DNA of 64,000 nucleotides from Talaromyces rugulosus (GCF_013368755.1 NC_049565.1:930001-994000); one strand, 5' to 3'. Positions 22,659-36,385 are shown, counted from the first letter of the stretch. Made by a program: numbers and translations. The notes: generated by a model from the letters alone, not told the origin.

Positions 22659-23719
22659 ATGTCGAGTGGATATAAATTGTATGATTATAATCCCAGCGAG
22701 GCAGCGGCCATCGTCTTTGCCGCGATTTTTGCGGTAACCACACTCGCACACATTTTCCAAATGATATCGAGACGCACATGGTATTTCACACCATTTATCA
22801 TAGGCGGGCTGTGTGAGTTTCTCTGTTTATTCTATCAATTACTTTCTCCCCCCTTCTTTTGTTGTATCCCATTCTTATGCGCTTGTTGCTTACTCGTCCG
22901 AAATATAACATCTAGTTGAGACTTGCGGATATGCAGCGAGATATTACAGTGCAAGACAAACACCAAATTGGGCCGTCCTTCCATATGTGATACAAAGCCT
23001 GTTGCTCCTGTTGGCTCCATCTCTTTTTTCGGCTTCAATTTACATGATTCTCGGGCGTATAATTCGACTCCTAAAGGGGGGACATCATTCCATGATTCGA
23101 CCTACATGGCTCACTAAGATATTTGTGACTGGGGATGTCTTATCTTTCTTTATTCAGAGTGGAGGTACGTTGCGCTGCCTCTTTCCTTGCCCTTGTCTCT
23201 TTGTCCTCTGCTGTGACGACTCAAAGAAAACATTCGCAAAGAAGCAGAACATAATTAACGTCATTTTCCTTGAATGCAGGTGGCGGAATGCTTTCTAATG
23301 CAAAAAGCCAAAATACCGTCAAGCTCGGAAACTGCATTATCGTGATCGGTCTTTGCGTGCAATTGATCTTCTTCGGGTTCTTCGTAGTTGTTTCGGTGGT
23401 ATTTCACCGACGGATAAACTCGTCTCCAACAGACGCATCATTGACGACGAGTGTGCTATGGTCGCGCTATTTGAAGGTTCTGTACACCGTCAGTGTGCTA
23501 ATTATGGTCCGTTCTATTTATCGTGTTATAGAGTACGTGCAAGGCACCTCTGGCGTGCTCCAGGAGCATGAATATTTTCTGTACATTCTTGACGCTACCC
23601 TGATGCTCCTCTGCTGCGTCATCATGAATATCTTCCATCCGAGCCAGATCATTCATGGTGGGCAAGTCTATGATAAGGTGGACGAGGATCTGGAGTTGTT
23701 GAACAACCGTGGCCATTAG
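22659..23719 (+). CDS. RTA1-like membrane protein (lipid-translocating exporter family)
   Basis: Three exons, 22659-22812, 22916-23164 and 23280-23719, give 280 residues with about seven hydrophobic segments. RTA1 signatures include YNPSEAAAIVFAAIF, the FETCGYAAR turn, SASIYMILGRIIR, FVTGDVLSFFIQSGGGG, MVRSIYRVIEYVQG and EYFLYILDATLM. Yeast relatives (Rta1, Rsb1) confer resistance to lipophilic compounds or export sphingoid bases; fungal genomes carry many copies. No link to the upstream cluster is evident, since its promoter shows no palindrome. Confidence 0.87.
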
Positions 23720-24216
23720 CAGGAAAGGGCCTATCCCAAGTATCTATACATAGATAAATATATATAAATAAGCCACAACACTGTCTAGCGTTTGAGTTTT
23801 TAATACATACACGGTTTGTAAATATACGTTTGAATAAGTATAATCAATATCAATGATCAACTTATTACATGAAATCATGGTGGCGCCTTTTTTTGCACTT
23901 CTCTTTCGCAGAGAGTCTTCATTTGCGGGTTTAGGCCCAGGTTTTTCGCCATAAAACCCCTGAGGCTTCATTTAATCAAAAACCCAAAAGTTGAATTTGT
24001 ATAGTCCAAGAGAATATTGAAATAAAGAGTATAATTAACATGTCATATGTAATAAACTCCAAAGGACCCCGCAAACGCCGCCATAAATACTATTCCCATA
24101 TGGAAATAGTTTTAAAATGTCACACTTGCATGATTAATAAACGTATATAGTACCTCAAGACAACAAAGAGAAAAAAAAAGAAAAAAAAAACTAACAAAGG
24201 AAAGAACAATCGCTGT
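23720..24216. other. AT-rich intergenic region
   Basis: Nearly 500 bp of A/T-rich sequence between the RTA1 gene and an RTA1 relic on the other strand. No gene or repeat recognised. Confidence 0.5.
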
Positions 24217-24423
24217 TCAATTCTTGGGGTTAACATCACCAATTTCTACACACGAAGAGGCAGCTAACGTGCGCACCTTGAATCCATGCTCGAAATACTT
24301 GGTTCCTCGACCCAGGAGACAATTGATCTCACTAGGTTGGTAATAAGACATAAATACCATAACGACAAACATGGGAAGGGCATCAAAGACGTAAATGAAG
24401 ACATGGGCCATCAAATACCAACA
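24217..24423 (-). pseudogene. Relic exon of a second RTA1-like gene
   Basis: On the minus strand this exon encodes WYLMAHVFIYVFDALPMFVV followed by FMSYYQPSEI, the last transmembrane segment and tail of an RTA1 protein. It is bounded upstream by a plausible 3' splice site (TATAG at 24424-24428). I could not find the upstream exons of the seven-helix protein in the following 500 bp; at most a short stretch before a GTAGTT donor near 24495 remains. It is probably a decayed paralogue of the intact gene at 22659. Confidence 0.55.
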
Positions 24424-26455
24424 CTATATTGAGGCAAATCCAACAAAAAAAAGGATTTCGAATGTTTAAATAATCCTTAGACCCTAACTACCTGTTTATA
24501 ATGCCAAGTTTCCTGAGTACGCTAGTAAATCAGTCAAATTGGCCTCATTGCAGGGTTTTTGCAAACTTTCAGCATGGCCAGATTACAGAAATTTTATTAG
24601 CTTCTATACATGCAAGGGAGATTTATTCCAAAAAGGAAATCTTAAAAAGAACTAGATATATAAGAAGAGACCTCGAGAAAAATAAGAATATACAACCATG
24701 CCCGCTTCTAAGCCCTTGTTCGATGAGCAGGACACTCCATCACAGCCGGCCTTTCTTGCTGCAGTAGATATTGCTCCGCGCTCTCTGTAATTGCTTCGAC
24801 CAGAATTGGGAACCAGCACGCTGCAGGTACCACTGGATTTTCGTCCAGGTCGAAAGAGCCGGCGGGGAACATGACCCTGGCAAGCAATAGTAGTGGCGAT
24901 AGCTCGACGGAATCAGACCGAGATTCTAAAAATGTGTCTCGGAAGCTGTATAGGTTTGTGCCATTGGATAGTTGGAAGAGGAGATACTAAAATCTATCAT
25001 CATACTAGTCTTTCTAGGGCGATGTTTTGGTATAAACTGGGGAGCTTGTCACCTAGTAGTCGGTCAGGAGGAATACCATGTAGCATATGGATGGTACGAT
25101 CCTTTGACCACTTCAACCTTTTCGAGATTGACTTCAATTTCATCCACCTTATTTCCAGCTCTTACTAGACCTAAAACGAATTAACAGCAACAGACCCATA
25201 CTGTTGTCATCACCATAACGAAAGCCATCTGGTAACGTCTAATCCTAATAACATGAACAGGAGCTACATTCCTACCAGAAAATAACTTTATCTATCAGTC
25301 AAAACAAAATCTAAGACACCCATCCTCTATATTCCCACCCGTCTTGAATTAATTGTAAATGCGTGGACTATCCTCGCTTCAAGATTTTAATACGATGACA
25401 AGTATAAAAACATGGATGGGATGGCGAGGAATGCTGATCCCATTTGGGTTAATATTGAGATGTGGTTGAAACCATTAAGGGAGTGGATGTGGTTTAATAG
25501 GAATGGCCAGTGTTTTGGCACTGTTCTCACGACGGAAAAAGATTCAAAGTTGAGATAGCCAAAGTTGCCTGTTTGCTAGTGTTATAGCTCTCTCTCTCCT
25601 TTACAAAAACTTTACATTTATATCCAGTATGTATTTAAAAAGTAGCATTTAAAAACTTTTATGTTCTTTTATTTTATTAATTCTACTGGAGTAGGCTTAT
25701 GTTGTCTTTGAAGACACTAAAAGGGGTTTAAATAGAACTTTGTTCGAGTCACAGTTACATGTAGTTTTAAATTTAATACTATATTAATAATACATAGTAT
25801 ACTACATTTACCCATGAATCAATTGATTACTTTTACATTCAAATATTGTTAATTGATGTCCTGGACCTGCAACTTGAAATTGGTCAACCGGTATGTATCA
25901 AGATTAATGTGATTAGCAGCCAATCTACGCGTAGGACTAGAAATTCAAAAGTTGTCCTTTTCAACTCTCAACTGAGCGAAAATCCTACCACACTACTCTC
26001 CGTAAAATCCGATGAATCAAACTATCAACACTTTCAATGTCGCGTTAGGTGGAATCGGTGGAGTCGGTGGGGTAGGCAAGAAACAACGCGTGCCAAGTCT
26101 CCCAAGTCTCTTGTATACACATTATTTAGAGAGGATTCTCATTTCTCCTTTACTAGTAGAGATTTGGACTCTTGGGTTTACAATTTATACAAATGTTAAG
26201 ATATGCAGTGGTTTGATGTTAAATATAGGTAAATTTCTTTGCTACAAATGAATTATCAAGCGTCAAAATATTGCAAGCATTACAACAACTCCAGTGGCCC
26301 TTCATTTTCCAGGACTCTTTTTCCTTTTTCTTCTTTTTTTTGTATCTGCTCACCGAAATTGTTGAATAATAGTACATATTGATAAATTAAACCCCATTCC
26401 TATCCTATCCCTTGCAATGCATGTTCCATGTATATCAAAACACAATTAAGTTTGT
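24424..26455. other. AT-rich gene-free tract
   Basis: About 2 kb of A/T-rich sequence with only short, compositionally random open frames. The richness in TA/AT would fit an old repeat-induced point mutation target, but no repeat partner is visible in the window. Confidence 0.5.
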
Positions 26456-29400
26456 TTACGCCTCAATCATAGCCAATTTCTTTTCCAGCAGCTTATCTTG
26501 GTCGTATGCAATCCCGTTCGCATGTGTGTGGCCACTCCTACTACTGATCTCTTGAGTCCACATGCTCGCAACAGTCTCCACGGCGCGCTCTAGCACGACG
26601 CGGATGCGATCCCGCAGTACTGCATTGCCGCATTCGACCTCGAGGTCTTCTAGGTATACGCGCGCAACATGGGTGTCGACTTTGATTTCGACGCCGGGGA
26701 AGGGAATGCCGAGTGCGTGTAAACGTGCAAGCTCGGCGGCCTCGGCTTTGACGCGTTCGTCTTCGGATAGCGGCTCTTCTTCTGCTTCTGTAGCGGCTGG
26801 CTCTGTGGCAGAGTCATTTGCAGCAGCTTGGGTGCTTACTCGTGGGCGTTCAATAGGGGTGACGGTCTCGCCGAATTGGGCTTCAAGGATCATAAGAAGC
26901 TGGGCGAACCGTTCGTGGGGGTTGAAATTCCTATGCGTCGATTCAACCTGGCTGTCATCGTGGGAGTGATCATGGTGGTGATGTTTGCACGATTCTTGGA
27001 TAGCTCAGTCAGTATATTCATGTTATTCTGGGACAGTTTAGAATAAAACTTACGTTTCACTGATGCAGGGCTGCTCTCCACGGTCAAGAGCACTGCCATG
27101 ACTGCATCGGCAACCCCGTCATTCATCATGTTGCCCTCCCATTCCAGTTCAACTTCGCGCGTACGAGCCATGTATCTAACGACCACGCTGCCCATAACCA
27201 AGTATGCTTCATTTTCGGCATATTCGATCTCTTCGTCTGCTTCTTCTAATAACTTGCCATTTGTCCCGTTCTCTTTCTTAGATTCCTTCGCGCTAGAACC
27301 AAACTGTTCGATAGCGCCAAACGAGCTTTCGAGAGCCCATTTGATCAAGTCCATGGTGGCAGAGTTCAAGGTCAAGTGCTGTCTGCAAGTGATTGTCGTC
27401 GTCGTGAGGCCGGCATATTCTCGTAAGTCAGCCGGTGCCATCAAAGACAGATCAAAGCCGTTTTGGACGAGCACGCCAGCCATGAGCTCACTCTCATCCA
27501 AGTCTGTTGGCTGAGTTTCTTCGGCAAGCTTGCCAACAACCTTGGCGATCTTGTCTTTCTTGAAAGGGATACGAATCTCATCGCAGTTGGCCGGCGTGTA
27601 GACCTTTACCTTGACTGTCTTTTCGGCGTTCAAACTGAGCAGTTTCGACTTTAAGCGCATCATCTGATGCTTCTCCCCGTGGACGAGAATCTAGATTGTA
27701 AGTTAGGGTTTTGTTGTCCAATTGGATTTTGCAATACATACCACAACAGGTGCCCCGACTTCCTCGATGAAGTTCCGATTCTCCACACCATCCACATGGG
27801 CAGCAAAACTGACTTCATCGATAGTGCAGCGCCGAGGAATCATAACCTTTTGGTCTTCGTCGGGATTTGCACGGCTGCCGGGACCGCCTGAGCCCTTGGA
27901 CATTGTAGCTGGGATTTGCTCTGGCTCGTTGAGCAATTGCTTGGCCATTGTTCCCTCCACGCTGTATCCCGTCATAACCACGCCGTTCCGTTCGCTTGGT
28001 GCCCATCGTTCCAAAAGCTCTCGACTGGTGCCAGTTTGAAGCATACCGGGCGAAGCGAGTATCACACAACCGCCCACATCGTCGAATCGTTCCAGGCTTC
28101 TCAAGCTTCGCACAAACTTAAAGTCCCAAGGGCCTGCACTGACGTTCTTGCTACCGCTAGCCTCGGCTTCGGCCATTCGTTGGCGGAAAAGCCGCTTGAT
28201 ATTGTCATTCATGGCTCCGATATAGGTCTGGTAGACAACCATGCAACGGCGAGCCATGTTACCAATGTAGTATATGGGTGCCTTTTGGTATTCGGGATGT
28301 CGCTCCCAGTATTCATCCAGAATTAAAAGGAGTTCCTGAGCTCGGCCCAAGGCGAAAACTGGCATCAAAACGCGACCGCCGCGATTAAGAACTCCCGTGA
28401 TGGACTTCATGAGAGCGGCTTCTCGTTCTAACCGAGGAGGGTTCGACGAAATACCAAATGTGGATTCGGTGATGAGGACATCAATCTTGACGCCTCTTGG
28501 TACCTCGGCAGGGATCAAATGCCGATCCTCCTCTCTAGAATAGTCGCCCGTAAAGAGGATATTCAGCCCTGCGATGGAAACAAGGAACATGGCCGCCCCC
28601 AGAACGTGCCCAGCAGGATACGGAGTGATTCGGATGCTGTTGATAGTATGGGTGGTATAAAAGTCGACTGTTTCAATAAGAGGAAGGGTAGAAAGGTGGT
28701 CGTGTTCGGTGTAGAGAGTTGTCCGCTGGTCAGATGAAGATGCGGTGTTGCTAACTCGGACATTATCTTGGATCAGCCATTTATAGATGGCTTTCGTAGC
28801 GTGTGTCGTCAAAACTCGACCTTTGAAATTGGTCTTGCTGAGCACGTATGGGAGAGCAGATGAGTGATCGACGTGGAAACTGCAAAAGGTGGAATCAACG
28901 TTAGCTTCTATTTGACACGGGCGGATACAAGTGACAGAGGCTGCGCATGAGATGTTCTCTGGTTGGAAATATACAAAATGTACGAATCTGGAAGCCGGAG
29001 CAAGGCTCATATAAAATGCATTCATTTCTGATATACACCAAGGAGACATGCGCGTGGTTGCGCGACCGAGAGAAATGGATACAATCAATAGCAGATCCCC
29101 TTGCTCCAAAACAGATACTTTTTCTTGCTTGTCTATGAAAAAAAAAGGAAAGGAAAATGCGAAAGAACATGGAGCGAGTGGCGAGAAGATGCAAAAAGAC
29201 GTACTGGCTGAGAAGGAGTATATCCACCGTACTCAAATCGAACTCATCGAAAAAGGGCAGAGCTGCGAACCCCTCTTTCGCGGGGTGCATACCAGCGTCC
29301 AGCTGTTATCGAGACCATATAGTCAGCAACAAAGAACAATTGCAAAGGACAGAGACATGCAAGCTTACCATGACGGTCTTTCCCTTATATTGAATGATGT

Positions 29401-29521
29401 GACATGAGCGCCCGACCTCATTGCCGCCTCCTAAGCAATAGAAGGCCAACTCGTCTGACGGGTCAACAGGCTCGTCATCCACGGTCGCCGCCATGGCTGA
29501 CGCTTTGCGCTTTGAAGCCAT
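26456..29521 (-). CDS. ysh1: CPSF-73 / Ysh1, mRNA 3'-end-processing endonuclease
   Basis: Five exons (29369-29521, 29205-29302, 27742-28879, 27054-27690, 26456-26994) join to 854 residues. The metallo-beta-lactamase/beta-CASP nuclease is complete: [10 protein letters not shown], the LDAGMHP Asp, [13 protein letters not shown] (zinc HxHxDH), [29 protein letters not shown], the beta-CASP core [17 protein letters not shown] and, further on, AAHVDG. A C-terminal domain with a low-complexity acidic stretch and a [10 protein letters not shown] run follows. This subunit of the cleavage and polyadenylation factor cuts pre-mRNA in the nucleus. It is divergent from TAF4. Conserved across fungi, so it marks a core block. 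Confidence 0.95.
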
Positions 29522-30091
29522 CGTGGTCCTGTTTTCTGCGGGTTGGCAAGCCGGAGTGATCGATTAGTATGGGGACGTCGGCGAGACAGTACGCCTAGAC
29601 AGCCATCATATGTCAGTAAAGGGATGGCTGCGCCAGTGCCACAGAAATGCAGTGCACGACAGGCAGATGAAGCGATTGAAACGTGCTGGCGGTACACAAG
29701 GTCTGCTTTGTCTGCCTGGCTGCTTGTTTGCGCGGCTCGAGCGAGACTACCGCGGCGCAGTCACGTGACGGTCGCCACGAACGCGCTTGGCCGAGCCGAT
29801 CGGCAGCCCGTTCTCTCTCGCAGCTTCCCGTTTCACACGCCAGTCGAAAGAACAGCAGCACGCTTCATCTGCGGCCTCATCTTTGTTGTGTGCAGTCGAC
29901 CTCCAGCATCCTCCTGTCCAAATGCATTCGAACCGGAAGTGAGCCCCCTTGAGATGATTACGCCTCATCTAAGACTCAGGCCAGAGCACTTTGCTCGGAA
30001 TCGAAGACTGGTCGCTGAGGCATCCTCGACCGCCTAAACGTGTGCCTTTCTCGTGCTTTCTCTTGGGCGCCTCCATCCTCTACCCGGCAAG
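29522..30091. promoter_or_regulatory. Divergent promoter of ysh1 and TAF4 with TCACGTGA
   Basis: The 570-bp bidirectional spacer contains TCACGTGA at 29761-29768, the palindromic core recognised by Cbf1-type bHLH factors. This is the only clear element I noticed. Confidence 0.45.
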
Positions 30092-31817
30092 ATGGCGCAA
30101 ACTCAGCCTCAGAATCCCTCTCAGTACCCCTCACAGTCCTTTTCGCCGCCCGTCTCAACGCCCTCGCCAGGCGCCGCATCGCCAGCCAACATTGGAGCCA
30201 TTCCTCCTCCAAACAAACGGCAGCGACTCTCACCTCTCCCACAGTCGCAATCGCCTTACGAATCGCCTGTTTTTGGCACCTTACAGTTGCCTCAGAATCC
30301 GTCTCCGATCATGAATGGAACCAATATGAATGGCATTTCGACACCCGGTCGAGGACCAGTTGTTCCATCCCCTGTGTCAGTGGCGCCGGCGCCTCCAGGC
30401 TCTATGGGCCCACCATCTCGACCAGCTGAGAAGCCTACCGATGCCGCTGATCTTACAGACGTTTTGGCGCAATCTGGAATCGATGTGAAGGAAGAAGAGG
30501 CCTACCTCACGCAGAGCTATTCAGCGCCTCAGGTAACCCCACGGCCACAACCTCCCGGGCTGAATACTTCCTTTACGTCAACTCCATCTACTCCCGGGAC
30601 AGCATCAGCCGGGGGCAGCTTTGATTTATCTCAGGGACGACTTCCAGCTACGCAAGAGCAACAAGTTTACCCTCCTTACTCTGACAACGCTCCTTACAAC
30701 CAGCCGACGTTCGAAGAAACTCGAGCGGCGCGAAGATCTCAGTTTCATCTACAGGAGCCTTTTCTTTTCACCAAGGTGCTTGAACAAAAGATGCAGACGC
30801 GTGTTTACGAGCTAGGCGTGCGTCTGCCTACGGAGGGTCTGTATCACCCGATGCCTGGTTCTCGACAGCCAATCGAAGTCACGGGCCCAGATGGGTCCTC
30901 AAGCGTGCGGCGGGGACACACTATCATTAACCAAGAGGGCGCTCCCCTCGTGGATATAATGTCACTCATGTCGCTGTGTTGTGAAGAACGGTTAAGAGGC
31001 ATAGTGGAATACTCGGCGAGTTTATCAAAGAGCCGGCGCGCACATTCTCACGGTGTCGTTCCCCTAGAGTGGAAGGATTTGGCTGCACCAGCCCCCAGTT
31101 CCTCGGCTGCTGAGGGTTCCTCAAAGCGTAATGCCCCTTGTACATACCTTACCACTAAGTTCTATGGCTCATGATTCATTAGGTCCGCGTGCTTCAGATA
31201 ACGAACCCATTACCAACCCGTTGACTGACAAGTATTTTACTTTGTCTTCAAAAGACCTCTCAACCGAGGAAGCCCGTGCAGCGAAACGGGCTAAACGAAG
31301 CGCCGATGCTATCATCAACGAGACCAGCAACAGCCGAGCGCCTTCTTTGGACTTGGCTTCTGGCGCAGCGACTCCTACGCCCCAGACTCCGGCCGGGTCT
31401 GATAGAAAGGGAATGACTAAGAAAGAGGCGAGGAAGCAAATAGATGCCCGCGCAAGCGAGGCTCAACAGCACCAGCAGTCCGTAGAGACGGCTCGAAAAG
31501 CATTGTCGAGCACGCTATTTGGCGGCTCAAAGAAGCGGCAATACTCGTGGCTAAACAAAGGTGCTTCTGCAAGCGCAGCCTCATCGCCTCGACCTCATTC
31601 TCCTGCAGTTGGCGCTACCGGGGCTGACAAGACGGAGAAGTCGCGCAGTGATAGCGTTGCAACCCCAGCCGTAGCCCGGTTAGGCAATTGGCGAGAAGAC
31701 AAAGCGGCGGGCATCCAGGTCCGAGACATCCTGTTCGTGCTGGAACAAGACGGGAGGGGATCACGACACGTCCAAAAGGCGTACAGTAGGGACCTGAAGG
31801 AGGAGCGGCTCGAGTAA
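30092..31817 (+). CDS. taf4: Transcription initiation factor TFIID subunit 4 (TAF4)
   Basis: Two exons, 30092-31127 and 31183-31817, give 556 residues from the ATG in AAGATGGCG. A proline/serine/glutamine-rich N-terminus with a basic NKRQRL motif precedes the conserved TAF4 region: DAADLTDVLAQSGIDVKEEE, then RRSQFHLQEPFLFTKVLEQK, the histone-fold-like segment LVDIMSLMSLCCEERLRGIV and the C-terminal KKEARKQIDARA and RDILFVLEQD. Length fits fungal TAF4, which is shorter than the animal protein. It heterodimerises with TAF12 in TFIID in the nucleus. Confidence 0.9.
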
Positions 31818-33226
31818 GAACAACAAACGCACTTTGATTCTTCAATACGTTGCTTGTCTTTTGTACTATCATGATGACATTTTTATGCCATAATTGCTTG
31901 CCTTTTTTTTTCTGCTTCTTTTTCGTGACTTAGCATTTATATCGGGGGCATTGTGTTTCTTTTCGGCGCTATAATTTATTTACCGGATGGATGGGACTGC
32001 GCGAGGAATTGGAAATCGTTCTCGCCGGCTTCTTCTACACTAATTTAAACAAAACACTGAACATAAACCTGAATATGAATATGAATACGAATATGGAAAC
32101 TGGAAAGAAATTGCACAGTGGCTTATGATGTATGACTGGCAGCAGGGTGGGGAGTGATCGGCCGCGAACATGCATACTACGCTGTTAGTTAGTTCACCAT
32201 GGTGACGTCGCCACCCCAGGCGCCGGTCGCGAGCCGAAAATCCTTGCGGTGCCTGGCTTGAAGAGTAAATCTGTCTTGAAGTAAATTTGTCTTGAAAGTA
32301 AAAATGTGTCTTGGAAGAAACGAAAAGCGGTGTGCTGAGGTAATCTTGTGTGTACTAAATAATATATGAAACAAACGGTCGCAAGCAGCCATGTAATAAA
32401 GCCCTGTTTGTACACCAGCTGCGAGAGCAATCAAATCGGCGGGAAATGACGGGGAGTACAATGAATTAAGGACCTAATTAATTAATCCATGTTCAATAAT
32501 CAACCAGTACTAGAAAGTAGCCCGCTGTCTTGTTCTTGTTGTCTGTCCAGCGAGGCGAAGCCCGGAGAAACAGATATTGCCTCGAGTCTGAGTCTCGCCC
32601 AGTCAGCAAGAAGAAAGCAGCCGGCCAATTCCTGGCTTAATGCATCTCACCTCGCTCATAATACGACCCCAGATAATCATAGCAGACTAAAGCGTGCTTG
32701 GCCGTGCGTGTTAGTGAAATAAGTTGATTCCCGTGACGGCCACTATCGTTGTTCCGGCCGGCGCTCTTGCCTCAATCAACCTTGCCCGTCCAACCCTGAG
32801 CGAACAGCCTCACCTTTTCTCTCCCTCACCATCGACCCCCCCATCGTCTGTCGTTTTGAAGCCCCCCGATGGCTTGCCCTCGTCAGTCTCTGCTCTAGAA
32901 TCCAGTCGTCCCCGGCGCTGCCTCTCCTGTGACCCTGCCAATCGCCCGCCGTCTGGTTGTCCGACCGACCACGCCTCGAGTCGTCATTTCATTTCCGGCC
33001 CTTCCACAGCGCCGAAAAAACACCACATTTTCCTTCCCTCGCAGGCAAAAGGGCTGCACCTGTTCTCCCTCTCGTCAAGTCGCCTATATCGAACAAACAA
33101 ACACACTCCCCGGCCGTGAAACACGTCCTCGTCCTCCATCTCTGATCCATCCCTTCGCGGGTTTGCTTTGCCGTGTGCCACCAGCCTGAGAACGGCCTCC
33201 AGCCCGGCGCTCGCGTCCATTCCACC
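31818..33226. other. Intergenic: TAF4 3' side and long leader of the kinase gene
   Basis: About 1.4 kb. The distal half (32730-33226) is C/T-rich, as in the promoter and long 5' leader of many fungal kinases. Frames there are proline/serine-rich by composition only; no gene is supported. Confidence 0.5.
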
Positions 33227-35486
33227 ATGTCGACCCCTTCGACAGCCACAGCAACGCACCCGTCTCACCATCCACACTATGGCTATTCACACCACCAAGT
33301 CGCATACCAGTCCTCCAACGGCACGTATCCCGCGGGCTCGTCGGCGCCTTCTCGTCTAGCGAATAACTACACCTATTCCGCCAGCACCCCTACGGCTGTG
33401 GCCGCAACCGCACAGTCTCATCCTTTGCCCTCCGCCACCGCCAAGCCCAGTTCGTCGTCCAGCAACGTGCCTCCCTACGTCAACAACAATTCCAACAGCG
33501 TCTCCATGTCGTCCGCCGCCTCTGCTCGTCGGAAAAAGCCGAATTGGCAGGAGTTTTACAAGAATGGCCTGCCGAAGGAGGTCATCGTCATCGACGACAC
33601 CCCTCCCCCGGACCAGACCACGGCCTCCTCTCGCGCCGTCGTGGCTGCCGGCGTCAATGGCCAGCAGCCAGCTGGGAAAAAGAGGAGAACCGGCGTGGAG
33701 ACGGCGTACGACTTGAGCTATCACGATCGCCCCTCGTATTCGATGAATCCGCAACAATACGGCGACCACCATTCCTCTGCAGGGTCACTCTCGACCGATC
33801 GCACCACCTCCCTTCACACCACCGCTCCAACATCGCTGGGGTCGGCCGGGAGTGTTGGCACCAGCAATGGTGTCTATTTCGAAGATGCCAACATTGGCCA
33901 AAAGCGAAAACGCAACACTCGAACCTCGACCCGGCAGGAAGCCAAGCGTCGAGAACTCGAGACTGTGGGAGATGCCTTTCTCAGCTATGTTCCGCCGCCA
34001 CAGCCCCCGATAAAGGCAAAGGATGTGCCTGTCCCGGTTATTCGTGATGTGGGTGTTTTCTTTCACTTACTGTAAAGATGTACATTGCTAATCATATCAT
34101 AGTACTCGTATACGAGACACGAAAAGGTAGACGACGACGATGGACACTATATAGTCAACAACGACACCCCTCTTACTGATCGATGTAAGTTTATTTTTTT
34201 TTTTCCGATGTGTTCAACTCCCTCTAATTCGAGATTAGACTCGGTAGTCCGGTTACTCGGCCAAGGGACATTCGGTAAAGTAGTGGAAGCATTCGATAAG
34301 CAACGCAAAGTGCGATGCGCTGTCAAGATCATCCGCTCGGTGCAAAAGTACCGCGATGCATCGAAGATTGAATTACGAGTGCTGTCAACGCTCGCTTCAA
34401 ATGACAAAACGAACAGAAATAGGTGTATTCACCTGCGTGACTGTTTTGACTTTCGCAACCACATTTGCATTGTTACAGACCTTCTTGGTCAAAGTGTCTT
34501 TGACTTTCTCAAAAGCAACTCGTTTGTGCCATTTCCAAGCAGTCAGATTCAAAATTTTGCTCGCCAGCTCTTTACGAGTGTAGCATGTGAGTGCTAACAA
34601 CTTTTCGCACAACTTAACCGATGATACTGACTGATTATGCAGTCCTCCACGATCTTAACCTCATCCACACCGACCTCAAGCCAGAGAACATTCTTTTGGT
34701 TAACAACAACTACCAAACCTTCACCTACAACCGCACCATCCCCTCATCCTCGCACACGTCAGCACGGAACGCTCGTCATCGTCGAGTCTTGCTCGACAGT
34801 GAAATCCGGCTAATCGATTTTGGCTCGGCCACGTTTGATGACGAGTACCACTCTTCTGTGGTTTCGACTCGGCATTACCGGGCGCCCGAAATCATTTTGA
34901 ACTTGGGGTGGAGTTTTCCATGTGATATCTGGAGTATTGGTTGCATCCTCGTCGAGTTCTTCACGGGAGATGCCCTGTTCCAAACGCACGATAACCTTGA
35001 GCATCTAGCAATGATGGAAAGTGTCATTGGCGGCCGAATTGACCCCAAGCTAGTCAGACAGGCAGTCCAGGGTCGTGGAAACAGTCAGAACCAGGCTGCA
35101 AAGTACGTTTTCTTTTTTTGTAAAAGAGTGGTTCATTTGCTAATTCTGTGCAGGTATTTCAATCGAACAAAACTCGACTATCCGAATGCAGAGACGACAA
35201 GGGCGTCTCGTAAATACGTCAAGGCGATGAAGCAATTACATGTACGTATACCACGATATCATTTGGCACGGCCACTAACATAAAGCAGGAATTTATAATC
35301 CCCCTCACCCCGTTCAACAAACTCTTTCTCGATCTTCTTCAGAAAATCTTTGTCTATGACCCCAAGCAGCGGTTGACAGCCAAGCAAGCGCTTAAGCATC
35401 CGTGGTTCAAAGAGAGTACAGTCGATGATGGGACTGAGGCTGTACGGCTTGCCAATCTCCATAGTCGTTCGCAATCGCGAAACTGA
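33227..35486 (+). CDS. LAMMER (CLK/Kns1/Lkh1) dual-specificity protein kinase
   Basis: Six exons (33227-34048, 34103-34184, 34239-34586, 34643-35102, 35154-35241, 35289-35486) give 665 residues. A serine/histidine-rich, unstructured N-terminus of about 270 residues precedes the kinase: [16 protein letters not shown]-type lysine in [39 protein letters not shown] and the signature [11 protein letters not shown], which defines the LAMMER subfamily. Relatives phosphorylate SR-like splicing factors and repress growth-to-development switches. HTDLKP instead of HRDLKP is normal for this family. The exon 1 donor was set at GAT|GTGGGT to keep frame. Confidence 0.92.
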
Positions 35487-36385
35487 ACCTATACTAGATG
35501 AAACACCGTCGGTAGCGGCACGTCAACATACAAGTTGGCTCGCTAATCGTGACCACGATAACGACGATAGTCAACCGCCAGGTGTCATCGCCATATATAT
35601 GCATGGGATCTAAAAAATAGTGGTCTACTGCGTGATTTACAGTGATCGAGATTTTCCTAGGAGTTGGGGTTGGTCGACTCGGGGTACAGGGTGTGATCTT
35701 TTTATAATCATCGTTATATACTCTCCTCGTTTTATATTGTTTTATCTCTTTTTTTTGGATATCATTGGCGTTACGTTGTCAGCAGATTTTCTGTAGATCA
35801 TGACATGATTGATTTGCTTCTCGGTGGGGAATGAACTGGACAGTAATTTGCATTGCATTCGATTTTATGAGGGACGACTATTTATTGTTTATTTATGCTA
35901 TTGCTATTGCTATCAACCGATATTGATTTCTGGATCGAGCGTGTACATATGTAACAATATATACGATGCTAAGACTTTTTTCTCACTTCAAATCGCCAAC
36001 ATTGAACTATTCCGTAATTGAGACTTGATCGTTCTGGCTCACCCAATATCTCTAGCAAACATATCCCCGTCCACGCACATAAGAGGCCTCAAACACAGCC
36101 GCCAACATTAAATTCGTATCTCAAGGTCGTAGATAATGATACCTTGTTGTTATTTGGAGTAAGTTCGAGGTACTTCATATGTAGTTTGTGAGAGATCAAT
36201 CGATTTGGGAGGGATCCAGCGAGGCATTTTATCATTATTGATATCTCCCTTCTGGAGACAGTCCTTTGTATGAGAGAAGCGGAATACTAATATTAAGAGT
36301 TATCATATACTGTGTGTATTGAGTTTAGTCACGTGGAGGGTGTTTTGATGTTTATAATCTTTTTATTTTTTATTTTTTTTTCAGA
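35487..36385. other. Intergenic region
   Basis: Roughly 900 bp of moderately AT-rich sequence after the kinase gene; no coding sequence, repeat or element recognised. Confidence 0.5.

Noticed and set aside
24440..26450. Possible CRISPR or transposon in the AT-rich tract
   Set aside because: No spaced repeats, terminal inverted repeats or transposase-like frames could be seen.
32724..33172. Proline/serine-rich frames before the LAMMER kinase
   Set aside because: Overlapping frames on both strands reflect C/T-rich leader composition; the kinase ATG at 33227 is better supported.
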